A DNA stretch of 64,000 nt, from NCBI RefSeq assembly GCF_000612805.1, contig NZ_HG964405.1:71963-135962 (forward strand), read 5' to 3'. Position numbers and translations under genes: made by a program. The notes below the pieces were generated by a model that was not told the origin of the DNA, searched no databases, and saw only the letters and a program-made list of their open reading frames with translations. Below are positions 48,526-59,398 of this stretch, piece by piece; the first letter of the stretch is position 1; every line of letters begins with the position of its first letter. This DNA is from Bacillus ndiopicus. GTDB lineage: Bacteria; Bacillota; Bacilli; Bacillales_A; Planococcaceae.

Positions 48526-49749
48526 ATGGCGGCTATTATTGAATTAAAGAAATTATCAGGTAAAAATATCGTATCACCAAAGGGGTTTACAGCGGCAGGT
48601 GTGCACTGTGGTTTAAAGCATAAGAAAAAGGATTTAGCATTACTTGTTAGCGAAGTACCAGCAAGTGTTGCAGCGGTTTTTACTACAAACGCTGTGCAGG
48701 CAGCCCCTTTAAAGGTAACGAAGGAAGTTGTCTATGGCACAAAAAAAATTCAGGCGTTGCTTGTTAATTCAGGAAATGCAAATGCTTGTACAGGAAAGCA
48801 AGGGCTAGCAGATGCATATGAGATGCAAAAATTAGCAGCAGAAAAATTAAATATTGATGCCAACTTAGTAGGGGTAGCTTCCACAGGCGTCATTGGAGAA
48901 ATGATGAAGATGGAGCCAGTAAAAAAAGGCATTGCAATGCTAGCTCCTAATAATGACTTAGAAAGTAGCATTGATTTTGCACAAGCAATTTTGACAACAG
49001 ATACGGTGATGAAAAATACAACATATGTAACAACGATTGATGGCAAAGAAATTGTTGTTTCTGGTACGGCAAAGGGCTCTGGCATGATTGAGCCAAATAT
49101 GGCGACAATGCTAGGTTTTATAACAACAGACGCCAACATACAATCAAATGAGTTGCAAAAAGCGCTATCACAAATTACAGAGTGTACATTTAATTCAATT
49201 ACAGTCGATGGCGATACATCAACAAATGACATGGTTGTTGTTATGGCAAACGGTCTTGCTGATAATGAAACGCTAACGCCGGAACACCCAGAGTGGGCAA
49301 ATTTTTACGTTGCATTGCAGGCTGTGGCAGAGGATTTAGCAAAATCAATTGCACGAGATGGTGAAGGGGCGACAAAGTTAATTGAGGTTGAAGTGGTGGG
49401 AGCACTCGATGATGTTGAAGCCCGTAAAATAGCTAAATCGGTTGTTGGTTCGCCGCTTGTAAAAACCGCTGTCTTTGGCTGTGATGCCAACTGGGGACGT
49501 ATTATTGCAGCGATTGGTTATAGTGGTGCAACGGTTGATCCTGAAAAAATTACTATTCAAATTGGCGGTACAACAATGGTTGAAAATGGGGAGCCAATCG
49601 CTTTCTCAGAGGAACAGCTTATTGCGATATTAAAGCAGCATGAAGTGAAAATTTACGCTTCTTTAGGTCAAGGGGACGGACACGGCTTTGCTTGGGGGTG
49701 TGATTTAACATATGACTACGTTCAAATCAATGCATCATACCGCTCGTAA
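48526..49749 (+). CDS. argJ: Bifunctional glutamate N-acetyltransferase/amino-acid acetyltransferase
   Basis: 407 residues. Self-cleavage is expected at the Ala-Thr of GMIEPNMATMLGF (about residue 190), creating the N-terminal nucleophile threonine. LLVNSGNANACTG and FGCDANWGRIIAAIGYSG are further family motifs. It recycles the acetyl group from N-acetylornithine to glutamate, so no separate argE is required. Its last 38 bp overlap argB. Confidence 0.96.
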   Translation: MAAIIELKKLSGKNIVSPKGFTAAGVHCGLKHKKKDLALLVSEVPASVAAVFTTNAVQAAPLKVTKEVVYGTKKIQALLVNSGNANACTGKQGLADAYEMQKLAAEKLNIDANLVGVASTGVIGEMMKMEPVKKGIAMLAPNNDLESSIDFAQAILTTDTVMKNTTYVTTIDGKEIVVSGTAKGSGMIEPNMATMLGFITTDANIQSNELQKALSQITECTFNSITVDGDTSTNDMVVVMANGLADNETLTPEHPEWANFYVALQAVAEDLAKSIARDGEGATKLIEVEVVGALDDVEARKIAKSVVGSPLVKTAVFGCDANWGRIIAAIGYSGATVDPEKITIQIGGTTMVENGEPIAFSEEQLIAILKQHEVKIYASLGQGDGHGFAWGCDLTYDYVQINASYRS

Positions 49750-50488
49750 TATCGTTATTAAATTGGGTGGTAGTACGTTAGAAGGCTTAAACACAGCTTT
49801 TTTTCATAAAATACAGGCATTGCAGCAAGAGGGCTATCGTATCATTATTACACATGGTGGAGGACCAGCAATTAATCGTACATTAGCTGCCAATCATGTA
49901 GCATCACATGTATTGAATGGTATACGTGTTACAACATCAGAAGCAATTGACTTAGTAAAAACAACATTAATTGGGCAAGTAAATCCATTTCTAGTGCATG
50001 AGTTAAATGCAGCGGGGATACAAGCGATTGGGCTAAATGGCTTTGATGGTCATTTATTAGAAAGTACATTTTTAGATGAGGCAACATACGGTTATGTAGG
50101 GCGCATTGAAAAAGTAAATACGGAGCTCCTAGATGCTATTTTAACAGCGAATATTGTGCCAGTGATTGCGTGTATTGGCGCAACAGTAGATGGTCAGGCA
50201 TTAAATATTAACGGTGATACAGTAGCAAGTGAAGTTGCTCTAGCTATAAAAGCAGAAAGTTTATTACTTGTAACAGATGTTGCTGGAATACGAATTGAAG
50301 GGCAGTACCAGCAAGAGGTGACAGAATCAGCAATTGGGCAGTGGATTGCTGACGAGCATATTTATGGTGGGATGATTCCGAAAGTGCAAGGAGCGCTAGC
50401 ATGTTTAGCAGCAGGCATTCCATCTGTTCAAATTGTAGATGATACATTAACGGGCACAACAATTTTAAAGGAGATGGTTGCAGGATGA
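49712..50488 (+). CDS. argB: Acetylglutamate kinase
   Basis: 258 residues. ATP/substrate motifs are IVIKLGGSTLEG at the N-terminus, THGGGPAIN and GGMIPKVQGALACL. It phosphorylates N-acetylglutamate. The ATG inside argJ gives a 10-residue leader before the conserved IVIKLGG; an in-frame ATG 18 bp later is an alternative. It overlaps argD by 4 bp (ATGA). Confidence 0.95.
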   Translation: MTTFKSMHHTARNIVIKLGGSTLEGLNTAFFHKIQALQQEGYRIIITHGGGPAINRTLAANHVASHVLNGIRVTTSEAIDLVKTTLIGQVNPFLVHELNAAGIQAIGLNGFDGHLLESTFLDEATYGYVGRIEKVNTELLDAILTANIVPVIACIGATVDGQALNINGDTVASEVALAIKAESLLLVTDVAGIRIEGQYQQEVTESAIGQWIADEHIYGGMIPKVQGALACLAAGIPSVQIVDDTLTGTTILKEMVAG

Positions 50489-51627
50489 GTGCATTATTTC
50501 AAAATTATGCAAGACGGCAGATTAATATTGTTGAAGGAAAAGGAACGATTGTTTACGATGATTGTGGGAAACGTTATGTAGATTTTACAAGCGGTATTGC
50601 AGTTTGTACGCTTGGTCATGCCCATCCAGCGATTGTTCAAGCTTTACAGCAACAAAGTGAAAAGCTATGGCATATTAGCAACCTTTTTGAAAGCGCGGGA
50701 CAAGAGAAGCTTGCTACGACGTTAGTGCAGGATTTGCCATTATCGTATGCTTTTTTCTGTAATAGTGGGGCAGAGGCTAATGAGGCAGCGATTAAACTGG
50801 CGCGTAAGCATACAGGCAAGCATCATATAATCGTTTTTGAACAGTCCTTTCATGGGCGTACATTCGGTGCGATGTCCGCGACAGGGCAGGATAAAGTACG
50901 AAATGGCTTTGGTCCATTAGTTGAGCAGTTTACAACATTACCATTTAATGATGTAGCAGCACTTGAAGCGGCAATTGATGAAACAGTAGCGGCAATTATG
51001 CTAGAGCCGATTCAAGGAGAGGGCGGAATTAATGTAGTGACGCCAGAATTTGCGGAAGCGATACAAAAAATTTGCGACAAGCATAATATTTTACTAATTG
51101 TTGATGAAGTACAAACAGGTATCGGTCGCACAGGCACGCGCTTTGCCTTTGAACAAACCGCATTGAAACCAGATATCGTATCAATGGCGAAAGGCTTAGG
51201 TGGTGGCTTCCCGATTGGTGGTATATTAGGAACAGCACAATTATTTGAGACATTTAATGCTGGAACGCACGGTACAACATTTGGTGGTAATCCATTAGCC
51301 GTGGCAGTTGCACAAACAGTTGTTGAACACGTATTTAATGATGCGTTTTTACAACAAGTGCAGGAAAAATCAGCGTATTTACAAGAGAAGCTACAGCTAG
51401 CATTAAATGATGAAAAGTTTGTTATTCAAGGAAAAGGCTTAATGCTTGGCATTTACTGTGGCGGGGATGATGTAGCGGGTTATGTAACACAATTGGAGCA
51501 AGCGGGCTTGCTTGTCGTACAGGCAGGTCCAAAAGTAATTCGTTTATTGCCGCCATTAACAGTGAGTGAAGCAGAAATCGACGAAGCTGTAGCTATTTTA
51601 AAACAAACATTAAAAAATGAGCTATAG
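50485..51627 (+). CDS. argD: Acetylornithine aminotransferase
   Basis: 380 residues, class III PLP aminotransferase. Motifs are NSGAEANEAAIKLARK, HGRTFGAMSATGQ, LLIVDEVQTGIGRTGT and the PLP lysine in SMAKGLGGGFPIGG. It converts acetylglutamate semialdehyde to N-acetylornithine, or the reverse. Last gene of the cluster: carA/carB and argF, which follow in B. subtilis, are absent here. Confidence 0.95.
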   Translation: MSALFQNYARRQINIVEGKGTIVYDDCGKRYVDFTSGIAVCTLGHAHPAIVQALQQQSEKLWHISNLFESAGQEKLATTLVQDLPLSYAFFCNSGAEANEAAIKLARKHTGKHHIIVFEQSFHGRTFGAMSATGQDKVRNGFGPLVEQFTTLPFNDVAALEAAIDETVAAIMLEPIQGEGGINVVTPEFAEAIQKICDKHNILLIVDEVQTGIGRTGTRFAFEQTALKPDIVSMAKGLGGGFPIGGILGTAQLFETFNAGTHGTTFGGNPLAVAVAQTVVEHVFNDAFLQQVQEKSAYLQEKLQLALNDEKFVIQGKGLMLGIYCGGDDVAGYVTQLEQAGLLVVQAGPKVIRLLPPLTVSEAEIDEAVAILKQTLKNEL

Positions 51628-51656
51628 GGAGGGTTTTCCTCTCTATAGCTCATTTT
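51614..51656. terminator. Bidirectional terminator overlapping the argD stop
   Basis: AAAATGAGCTATAGGGAG pairs with CTCTCTATAGCTCATTTT (one slip). The left arm contains the last argD codons, and T/A runs on both sides allow termination from both directions. Confidence 0.88.
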
Positions 51657-51658
51657 AA

Positions 51659-54514
51659 TTAGTCGATTTGCTCTTCCTCAGTGTCTTCGGTATCCTCAGT
51701 CTCCCCAGGTGGCGATTCTTCAGGTATTGGATTGCCGTTATTTTCTTCTGTATCTGGCTCATCGATTATTGGTGGTGGAGCCGCTGTTTCAATCGTGTTA
51801 GAAGGAGCAGATTGACGCCCTGTAATATCTACGGCTACAACATAGTAATTCGCTCCAATCGTTATTTGTGCTCTGCGACCTTGTTCAAAGCGATTTGTCG
51901 CAATAAGCTGACCATCTGATGAATATACACGATAGCCAATTACATCATTGGATGCAGATTTTGACCAAACTAATGTATTACCTTCCAGTGTTGTAACAAC
52001 AGGCTCTGGTGCTACATCATCTGCTGCAAATGCTGCTCCAGTTACAACAGATGAACTTAATGAAGAATTGTTAGGCAGTAATTTAGCAGGATCTCCACCT
52101 AAAGCGCCGAGCATACGTTTAACAAAGTCTTCGTTTAAGCCAACACCACCCATCGTAATAAATTCAGCTGGTGTAGAAGGTAAGGCGCTATATGATTTGC
52201 CATCAATATTGACAGATGCAGAAGAAACTAAGCTGTCATCTGGACTGGATGGTAAAAACACATTGCGATTAAATAAATCGGAGCGTACTAGCCCAGCACT
52301 TGAACAAGCACTAGAAGGTGCTAAGCCTGAAATACCACAAAATGATGCATTTACAACATTTGCAGGCTTTTCAAATCTTTCTTTTGTCCCAACAAATTCA
52401 GGATCGATATCGTAAATTGTATTCATGAAAGCAGCCCAAAGTAAATTAACACGGGTACTTGGTTGGTAGTAAGTGTTATTAAATGTGTTTAATGATTTAG
52501 GCTGATCATAGCCCATCCATACGCCTAAAGAAACATTCGGATTATAACCAACTAACCAAACATCCTTATAGTCTTGTGTTGTACCTGTTTTCGCTGCGAA
52601 ATCAGATGAAAACTTTAATGTGCTTTTTGCACGAGTTCCTGTACCATAGTCAAGTACATCGCGCAACATATCTGTCACCATATAAGATGTTTCAGGTGTA
52701 TAGACCTCAACAGGATTAACTTCGTGTTGATAAATAATATTACCATCTAAATCAACAATTTTTTCAATCATGTAAGCATCAATAAATTGGCCACCATTTG
52801 CTAAAGTTGCAAATGCATTTGTATTTTCTTCAACTGTTGTACCATTCGTTAAACCACCAATAGCTGTTGCTAAATTGACATAGTCACCTTCAGTTAGGCG
52901 AGAAAAGCCCATTTTAGATAAATATTCAGCAGGTCGATTCGATAAAATATCATCATATAAGCGTAATGCTGTTAAGTTTTGAGAGTGAGCCAAGGCCTCA
53001 CGTGCAGGCATAATACCCCTTTCCTCATTTTCAAGATAGTTTGAAGGGCTATAGCCATCAAAGCCACGCTTAAATTTTACATCGACTACAGGGCTACCTG
53101 CACCGATTTTTCCATATTCGATAGCAGGACCATATACTAAAAGTGGTTTCATCGTTGAACCGTTCGAACGATATGCCTGTGTAGCATGGTTTAATGCCTC
53201 AATATTAAAATCACGACCACCAACAAAGCTTAAAATGCGTCCTGTTTTATTTTCGATAACAACACTACCTACTTGAACAGGCGTTTCAACGGTAATTTCT
53301 TCACCAGTTTCTTTATCTACGGTTGTTGTTGTATATGTATGACCGTAGTATTGGAAATTTTCTGCTGCCTTTTTCATCGCATCATACATCTGCTGATTGA
53401 TAGTAGAGTATATACGATAGCCTTTCGAACGCACATCACGATCTGCTAAAATCATATATTTTTCAAGTAACTGTGACTCTTCCTGTAAGCGCTTCGGATC
53501 AATTCCATCCTGTTCAGCTAACATTTCTGCAATAATTTTTTTTGCACGATTTTCAAGCTCATATGTTAACCATGGGTAACGATCTTCAGGACGTGTTTCA
53601 GGCTTCCTAAAGTCTTGTGTAATATCGTATGCAATTGCCTCTTGATAGTCATTTTCAGAAATATAGCCTGCTTCTTTCATTCGGTATAAAACTGTTTTCA
53701 TACGGTCTATCCCTGGCTGTAAAGCTTCCTCCGTTTTTAATTGCCCTTTTTGTGTAAATGGTGTGTGGGCAAAAGGTGCCTGAGGAATCCCAGCTATATA
53801 TGCTGCTTGTGGTAAAGATAGCTCAGAAGCTTTAATGCCAAATATACCTTCTGCTGCTGTTTCAATCCCAGCTATGTTTCGACCTGATGCATTACGTCCA
53901 TATGGGATAATATTTAAGTATGCTTCTAATATTTCTTGCTTTGTCATAAACTTTTCGAGTCGTAATGCTAAAAGTATTTCCTTTGCTTTACGTTCATAGG
54001 ATACTTCATTTGTTAAAATTTGGTTCTTTATTAATTGCTGTGTTAATGTCGAGCCACCTGTTTGAGTGGATGAATTTGTGATGTCTTGCAACAGTCCACG
54101 AAAAACCGCTTTTGGTACAATCCCGTTATGCTCACGGAAATATTCATCCTCTGTCGCAAGAACCGCATCAATAACAATAGGCGAGACATCCTTAAGAGAA
54201 GTTTCGCGACGCTCTAAGTCTGTACGTAGCTTTCCGATATAAATATTATCCGCAAAATAAATTTCACTCGTTTCCTCATAGTTGAAAATTAGCTCACGCA
54301 TATCTTCTTTAGAGCGCAAGGGCTCTTCTTTTACGAGTGAGGCGAAATAACCTGCACCAACTGCCCCAGCAAATACCGTTAAAGTGACCAGCATAATAAG
54401 TAGCAATAAGGATAGATTCCAAATAACCCCGCCAGTTATGCGGAATGCCCGCATCCATTTCATATTTGCGAGCGATTCTATTTTTTTATTTATTTGCATT
54501 AACCATTCTTTCAA
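51659..54514 (-). CDS. Class A penicillin-binding protein 1A (transglycosylase/transpeptidase)
   Basis: 951 residues. A cytoplasmic N-terminus and membrane helix (about 28-55) precede the GT51 glycosyltransferase (ATEDEYFREHNG, GGSTLTQQLIKN, KAKEILLALRLEKFMTKQ). The transpeptidase domain follows with SxxK in SNGSTMKPL, SQN in AHSQNLTAL and KTGTT. A fibronectin-III-like module (about 835-910) and an acidic Pro/Glu-rich tail end the protein. It polymerises and crosslinks peptidoglycan. TTG is taken as start since AAGGGGGCG lies just upstream. Close to PonA of bacilli. Confidence 0.93.
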   Translation of the reverse strand: MKEWLMQINKKIESLANMKWMRAFRITGGVIWNLSLLLLIMLVTLTVFAGAVGAGYFASLVKEEPLRSKEDMRELIFNYEETSEIYFADNIYIGKLRTDLERRETSLKDVSPIVIDAVLATEDEYFREHNGIVPKAVFRGLLQDITNSSTQTGGSTLTQQLIKNQILTNEVSYERKAKEILLALRLEKFMTKQEILEAYLNIIPYGRNASGRNIAGIETAAEGIFGIKASELSLPQAAYIAGIPQAPFAHTPFTQKGQLKTEEALQPGIDRMKTVLYRMKEAGYISENDYQEAIAYDITQDFRKPETRPEDRYPWLTYELENRAKKIIAEMLAEQDGIDPKRLQEESQLLEKYMILADRDVRSKGYRIYSTINQQMYDAMKKAAENFQYYGHTYTTTTVDKETGEEITVETPVQVGSVVIENKTGRILSFVGGRDFNIEALNHATQAYRSNGSTMKPLLVYGPAIEYGKIGAGSPVVDVKFKRGFDGYSPSNYLENEERGIMPAREALAHSQNLTALRLYDDILSNRPAEYLSKMGFSRLTEGDYVNLATAIGGLTNGTTVEENTNAFATLANGGQFIDAYMIEKIVDLDGNIIYQHEVNPVEVYTPETSYMVTDMLRDVLDYGTGTRAKSTLKFSSDFAAKTGTTQDYKDVWLVGYNPNVSLGVWMGYDQPKSLNTFNNTYYQPSTRVNLLWAAFMNTIYDIDPEFVGTKERFEKPANVVNASFCGISGLAPSSACSSAGLVRSDLFNRNVFLPSSPDDSLVSSASVNIDGKSYSALPSTPAEFITMGGVGLNEDFVKRMLGALGGDPAKLLPNNSSLSSSVVTGAAFAADDVAPEPVVTTLEGNTLVWSKSASNDVIGYRVYSSDGQLIATNRFEQGRRAQITIGANYYVVAVDITGRQSAPSNTIETAAPPPIIDEPDTEENNGNPIPEESPPGETEDTEDTEEEQID

Positions 54515-54715
54515 TGTAACGCCCCCTTGAATTCATTTACCATCATGCTTTGGTGAATGATGATAAAGCCTCCGACAAATATGATAGATAATGAAATAGT
54601 TCAAACTAAAAAAAGTCAAGGCGTAATTGATTATAGCACATTTTTTCAACAGCTAAAATATAGTTATTGACAATAGGCGTGTTTTAGGTAAAATAGTCTG
54701 TATAGTTTTTTGAGC

Positions 54716-56240
<1,525 letters not shown>

Positions 56241-56247
56241 AGATAGT

Positions 56248-56287
56248 AAACCCCGCATGAAAGAAAATTTCATGCGGGGTTTTTTTA
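56248..56287 (+). terminator. Intrinsic terminator after tyrS
   Basis: A perfect stem AAACCCCGCATGAAA / TTTCATGCGGGGTTT with a short loop and TTTT tail. Confidence 0.95.
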
Positions 56288-56460
56288 ATGAACTCTATTG
56301 AATTTGACGAGTCATTCAACTAACTCAGAAACGTCTTCCATTTCTAATTGTGCACCATATTTTTCGATCGGCACTGTGTCAATCAATATTTAATCAAATG
56401 TTTTTGTTATTCCAAAGGATCGATTATCCACTTAAATGCCTGCATTGTTTTCTCTAAAAT

Positions 56461-57378
56461 TTACTTTTTTACTGCATGTATAAAATGAATCGTTTCGAAT
56501 GCTGAGAAATAATCAGAGCGATGACTAAAGAATTGATTATTAATAGCAGTTGGAGTTAGATGTTCATAAATAAGTAATCCAGAATCCTCCAATATTTTCT
56601 CAATTTCATTATAGGCAAAACATGATTTCATTTGTTCACCGCTAGCTGAAGCCATTTGAAGCATATTTTGAACTCGATTAGACAAACCTTTTTCTTCAAA
56701 AAGTTTGTCATCTGCGTAGTCGAAAACAATGGAGCTTCCAGCTGGTACAGTAGCAAATAATTCATTTATCAACTGGGCATTTTCGTCTTTTGTTAAATAA
56801 TATGAAACGCCTAAAAGGCTAAAGAAAGTTTTTTTATTTGCTATAAAGCCCGCTTCAACAAGATTTTGGCTAGTGAATTCTTTGGTGAAGTCCATTGCAA
56901 CGAAATGTAAATTATCAGGGATTTGATAATTAGCATTGGCTAATCTTACTTTTTTAAAGTCTTGCGTAGTAGGATAATCCACCTCGAATATTTCTAAACG
57001 GGCTTGTAATTCAGGATGCCTGAAGCAAAATGTATCTAATCCAGCACCTAGAATGACATATTGCTCAACACCTAGTACCATTTCTCGAAGTAATACATTT
57101 TCGCAAAAAGCAGCACGTGCTAGAGGTGTTGGAGAAAGCTGAACTTGTGTAATCCATTTTAAAATTTCATCTGGCTGATCTTTAAGCTCATTTGCGATTT
57201 CATGATTAAAAAATTGAATTCCTTTTATCATATTTTCACGAATATCTACAAATTCTTTCTTGGTAATTAAATCTAATGCGATAAAATCATCAAATATTTT
57301 AGGTGTATCATACTTACTGTGGTAAGCTCGGCTAAAGGCTGATATTAAAGAAGTTAAACTGGATTCATTTGTCTTCAT
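56461..57378 (-). CDS. Class I SAM-dependent methyltransferase (leucine carboxyl methyltransferase-like family)
   Basis: 305 residues. The SAM motif is YVILGAGLDTFCFRHPE (about residues 105-121), followed by EVDYPTTQDFKK, FVAMDFTKE and FFSLLGVSYYL, typical of the LCM-like family with many small-molecule O-methyltransferases. Substrate unknown. ATGGAGGTTATGA precedes the ATG. The leader has a consensus promoter and then a terminator hairpin directly before the ribosome binding site, which suggests regulated readthrough. Confidence 0.87.
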   Translation of the reverse strand: MKTNESSLTSLISAFSRAYHSKYDTPKIFDDFIALDLITKKEFVDIRENMIKGIQFFNHEIANELKDQPDEILKWITQVQLSPTPLARAAFCENVLLREMVLGVEQYVILGAGLDTFCFRHPELQARLEIFEVDYPTTQDFKKVRLANANYQIPDNLHFVAMDFTKEFTSQNLVEAGFIANKKTFFSLLGVSYYLTKDENAQLINELFATVPAGSSIVFDYADDKLFEEKGLSNRVQNMLQMASASGEQMKSCFAYNEIEKILEDSGLLIYEHLTPTAINNQFFSHRSDYFSAFETIHFIHAVKK

Positions 57379-57391
57379 TCATAACCTCCAT

Positions 57392-57429
57392 AAAAAAAAT
57401 AAGATTCTCCTGGCCAGGAGAATCTTATT
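57392..57429 (-). promoter_or_regulatory. Terminator-type hairpin in the methyltransferase leader (attenuator candidate)
   Basis: A perfect 32-bp palindrome (arms AATAAGATTCTCCTGG and its complement) followed on the - strand by eight T residues, then immediately by ATGGAGG and the start codon. No upstream - strand gene needs a terminator here, so it probably attenuates the methyltransferase transcript. It could also act as a protein-binding operator. Confidence 0.75.
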
Positions 57430-57454
57430 ATACACACATGATTTATCATTGTAA

Positions 57455-57483
57455 ATTATAGCATAAATAATTTTTTTTGTCAA
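57455..57483 (-). promoter_or_regulatory. Perfect-consensus SigA promoter of the methyltransferase gene
   Basis: On the - strand TTGACA and TATAAT are separated by exactly 17 bp. The expected transcript start is about 20 bp before the hairpin, giving a leader near 70 nt. Confidence 0.85.
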
Positions 57484-57670
57484 ATTTGAGCTTCTGGAAT
57501 GTGAAAAAATGTTTTTTTCTATTAATAAGGTGCATTTGTACAAACTTGCTTAAAGAATATGGATGTTATACTAAATAAAATACCTTCTACTTTAAAAAGT
57601 AGGAGGTATATGGATGGAGTTGGAACAATTTCTAGTTTATTATTATTTATGTTAAAAAGGGGTCGATAAT

Positions 57671-58816
57671 ATGATGGAGAAAATAGGTAGCATCGTATTG
57701 CTAACAATAAGTATATTATTTTTTGGCACACCATTATTATTTATATCTGTGATTATCTTGCATCCAAACTATGTATGGCTTTTGGCGGCTACTGTTTTGG
57801 CGGTTTATTTTTTACTCGTATTAAGGATTTTACAATTTTTCAAAACAAAAAGACGTAAGCAAGTGGCAGTGCTTATTATAGTAGGAATTATGATTGTACC
57901 AACTGTGTTGGCAGGGCAAACATATTATGAAAGCAAATTGGCTACAGTAGATAGTGAGGTAGATATATGGGCATATCATCCTTTTACTAAAAATAATCAA
58001 GTTGTGCAATTGGACGAAATCTCGACATTAACTTTGGAGGGGAAAATGCCAAGGATTGATGGTGCAACAGCGCTATATCCGTTATATGCAGCATTTGTAG
58101 AGGCTACCTATCCAGAAAATACCGATTATTTTGGGCGGACAGTGATGGTCAATAAAACACCTGATGCTTATAACAATGTGATAAATGGCAAAGTGGATGT
58201 CATTTTTGCTGCTGGACCATCTGAGCGTCAGTTGAAGATAGCGGGGCAAAGGAAAACTGAATTAAAGATGACGCCTATTGGCAAGGAAGCCTTTGTATTT
58301 TTTGTACATAAAAATAATCCAATTGACAATTTAACTTTAGAGCAAGTTCGTAGCATTTATGCAGGAGAGATTACGAATTGGTCACAGGTGGGGGGCGCAA
58401 ATGAAAAAATCCGTGCCTTTCAACGCCCAGAGGATAGTGGTTCACAAACAGCGTTGCAACGTTTAATGGGAGATACACCGATTATGGAAGCTGTAAAACA
58501 TGATGTAGTTACAGGCATGGGAGGCATTATTGAGGAAGTGGCACAATATAAAAATTATAAAAATGCACTTGGCTATACATTCCGTTACTATTCAACTGAA
58601 ATGGTGCAAAATAATCAAATCAAATTGTTATCGATTGATGGTATAGCACCTACAAAGGATAATATTCGTAATAACACCTACCCAGTTACATCGGAATTTT
58701 ACGCAATAACAGCAGGGACATCAAATGATAATACAACTAAGCTTATTGAATGGATTTTATCACCTCAAGGACAAAGTTTAATTGAAAAAGTAGGGTATGT
58801 GCCGCTTGATGAATGA
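57671..58816 (+). CDS. PstS-like phosphate-binding protein fused to N-terminal membrane helices
   Basis: 381 residues. Three hydrophobic helices (about 5-29, 32-54 and 64-82) precede a substrate-binding domain with RIDGATALYPLYAAF, VDVIFAAGPSERQ, EAFVFFVHKNNPIDNLT and AGEITNWSQVGG, all typical of PstS. Ordinary PstS proteins are lipoproteins next to pstC-pstA-pstB; here there is no lipobox and no transporter gene nearby. It may act as a membrane-tethered phosphate sensor or scavenger; inferred. TGATGG start context; the first of two ATGs is used. Confidence 0.82.
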   Translation: MMEKIGSIVLLTISILFFGTPLLFISVIILHPNYVWLLAATVLAVYFLLVLRILQFFKTKRRKQVAVLIIVGIMIVPTVLAGQTYYESKLATVDSEVDIWAYHPFTKNNQVVQLDEISTLTLEGKMPRIDGATALYPLYAAFVEATYPENTDYFGRTVMVNKTPDAYNNVINGKVDVIFAAGPSERQLKIAGQRKTELKMTPIGKEAFVFFVHKNNPIDNLTLEQVRSIYAGEITNWSQVGGANEKIRAFQRPEDSGSQTALQRLMGDTPIMEAVKHDVVTGMGGIIEEVAQYKNYKNALGYTFRYYSTEMVQNNQIKLLSIDGIAPTKDNIRNNTYPVTSEFYAITAGTSNDNTTKLIEWILSPQGQSLIEKVGYVPLDE

Positions 58817-58831
58817 TTTTTCCTAGACTAA

Positions 58832-58880
58832 CCCAATCAATTACGCCGCGGCGTAATTGATCTAGAGGGTATTTTTAGTG
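58832..58880. terminator. Bidirectional terminator with 26-bp perfect palindrome
   Basis: ATCAATTACGCCG and CGGCGTAATTGAT (58836-58861) are flanked by an ACCC/GGGT pair, then TATTTTTAG. It lies between convergent genes and marks the border of the phage-tail region. The half-word GGCGTAATTGAT also occurs near 54620. Confidence 0.75.
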
Positions 58881-59369
58881 TCATTCCTTATAACGGTATA
58901 ATTGATTTTGCTTATTACTTAGAAATTGTATAAGTCTGTTTTTAGCAAATTCTTGCTCTACACAAAAATTCTGTTGGATTTTATTTATTTCTTTATTCGT
59001 AAAGTCGTACAAGTCCATTCGTTCTAATAAAAAGGTAGGAACACACGCATGGTACATAAAATTATTTGCTTTTGATTCCTGATATTTTTGGAAAAGCGGT
59101 GGCAAGTTAAATTGATTGCCGCTGTGTAGTAGCACATGACATAATTCGTGACAGAAATCTTGCCATTCTTTTTCGGGTGATAAATCTTCTTCAAGAAAAA
59201 TATAAGCACGTCCTTCAATAAATAAAGCTTGGCTACGTTCTGACCAATAAAACACTTTTATTCCCAATCTTGTTGCGATTTCTTGAAAACTCAATAAAGA
59301 TAAATCTGTAATACCTAATTGCATATAAAAGCGTGTAATATAATCCTCAAGATGTGTATAATAGTACAT
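58881..59369 (-). CDS. ImmA/IrrE family metallo-endopeptidase
   Basis: 162 residues from the ATG placed 9 bp after AGGAG; an upstream TTG overlaps that site. The zinc motif is HELCHVLLH (HExxH with a third His), followed by QESKANNFMYHA, where the downstream Glu ligand is expected. ImmA-type proteases cut the partner ImmR repressor and switch on mobile elements; the adjacent Xre-type repressor supports this. A LexA-type box lies 30 bp upstream, suggesting induction by DNA damage. Confidence 0.88.
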   Translation of the reverse strand: MYYYTHLEDYITRFYMQLGITDLSLLSFQEIATRLGIKVFYWSERSQALFIEGRAYIFLEEDLSPEKEWQDFCHELCHVLLHSGNQFNLPPLFQKYQESKANNFMYHACVPTFLLERMDLYDFTNKEINKIQQNFCVEQEFAKNRLIQFLSNKQNQLYRYKE

Positions 59370-59398
59370 ATAAAACAACTCCTAAAAATACCAGTTAA

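Noticed and set aside
56461-57378. Erm-type rRNA methyltransferase, given the attenuator-like leader
   Set aside because: Motifs match the leucine carboxyl methyltransferase-like family, not Erm; no leader peptide is evident.
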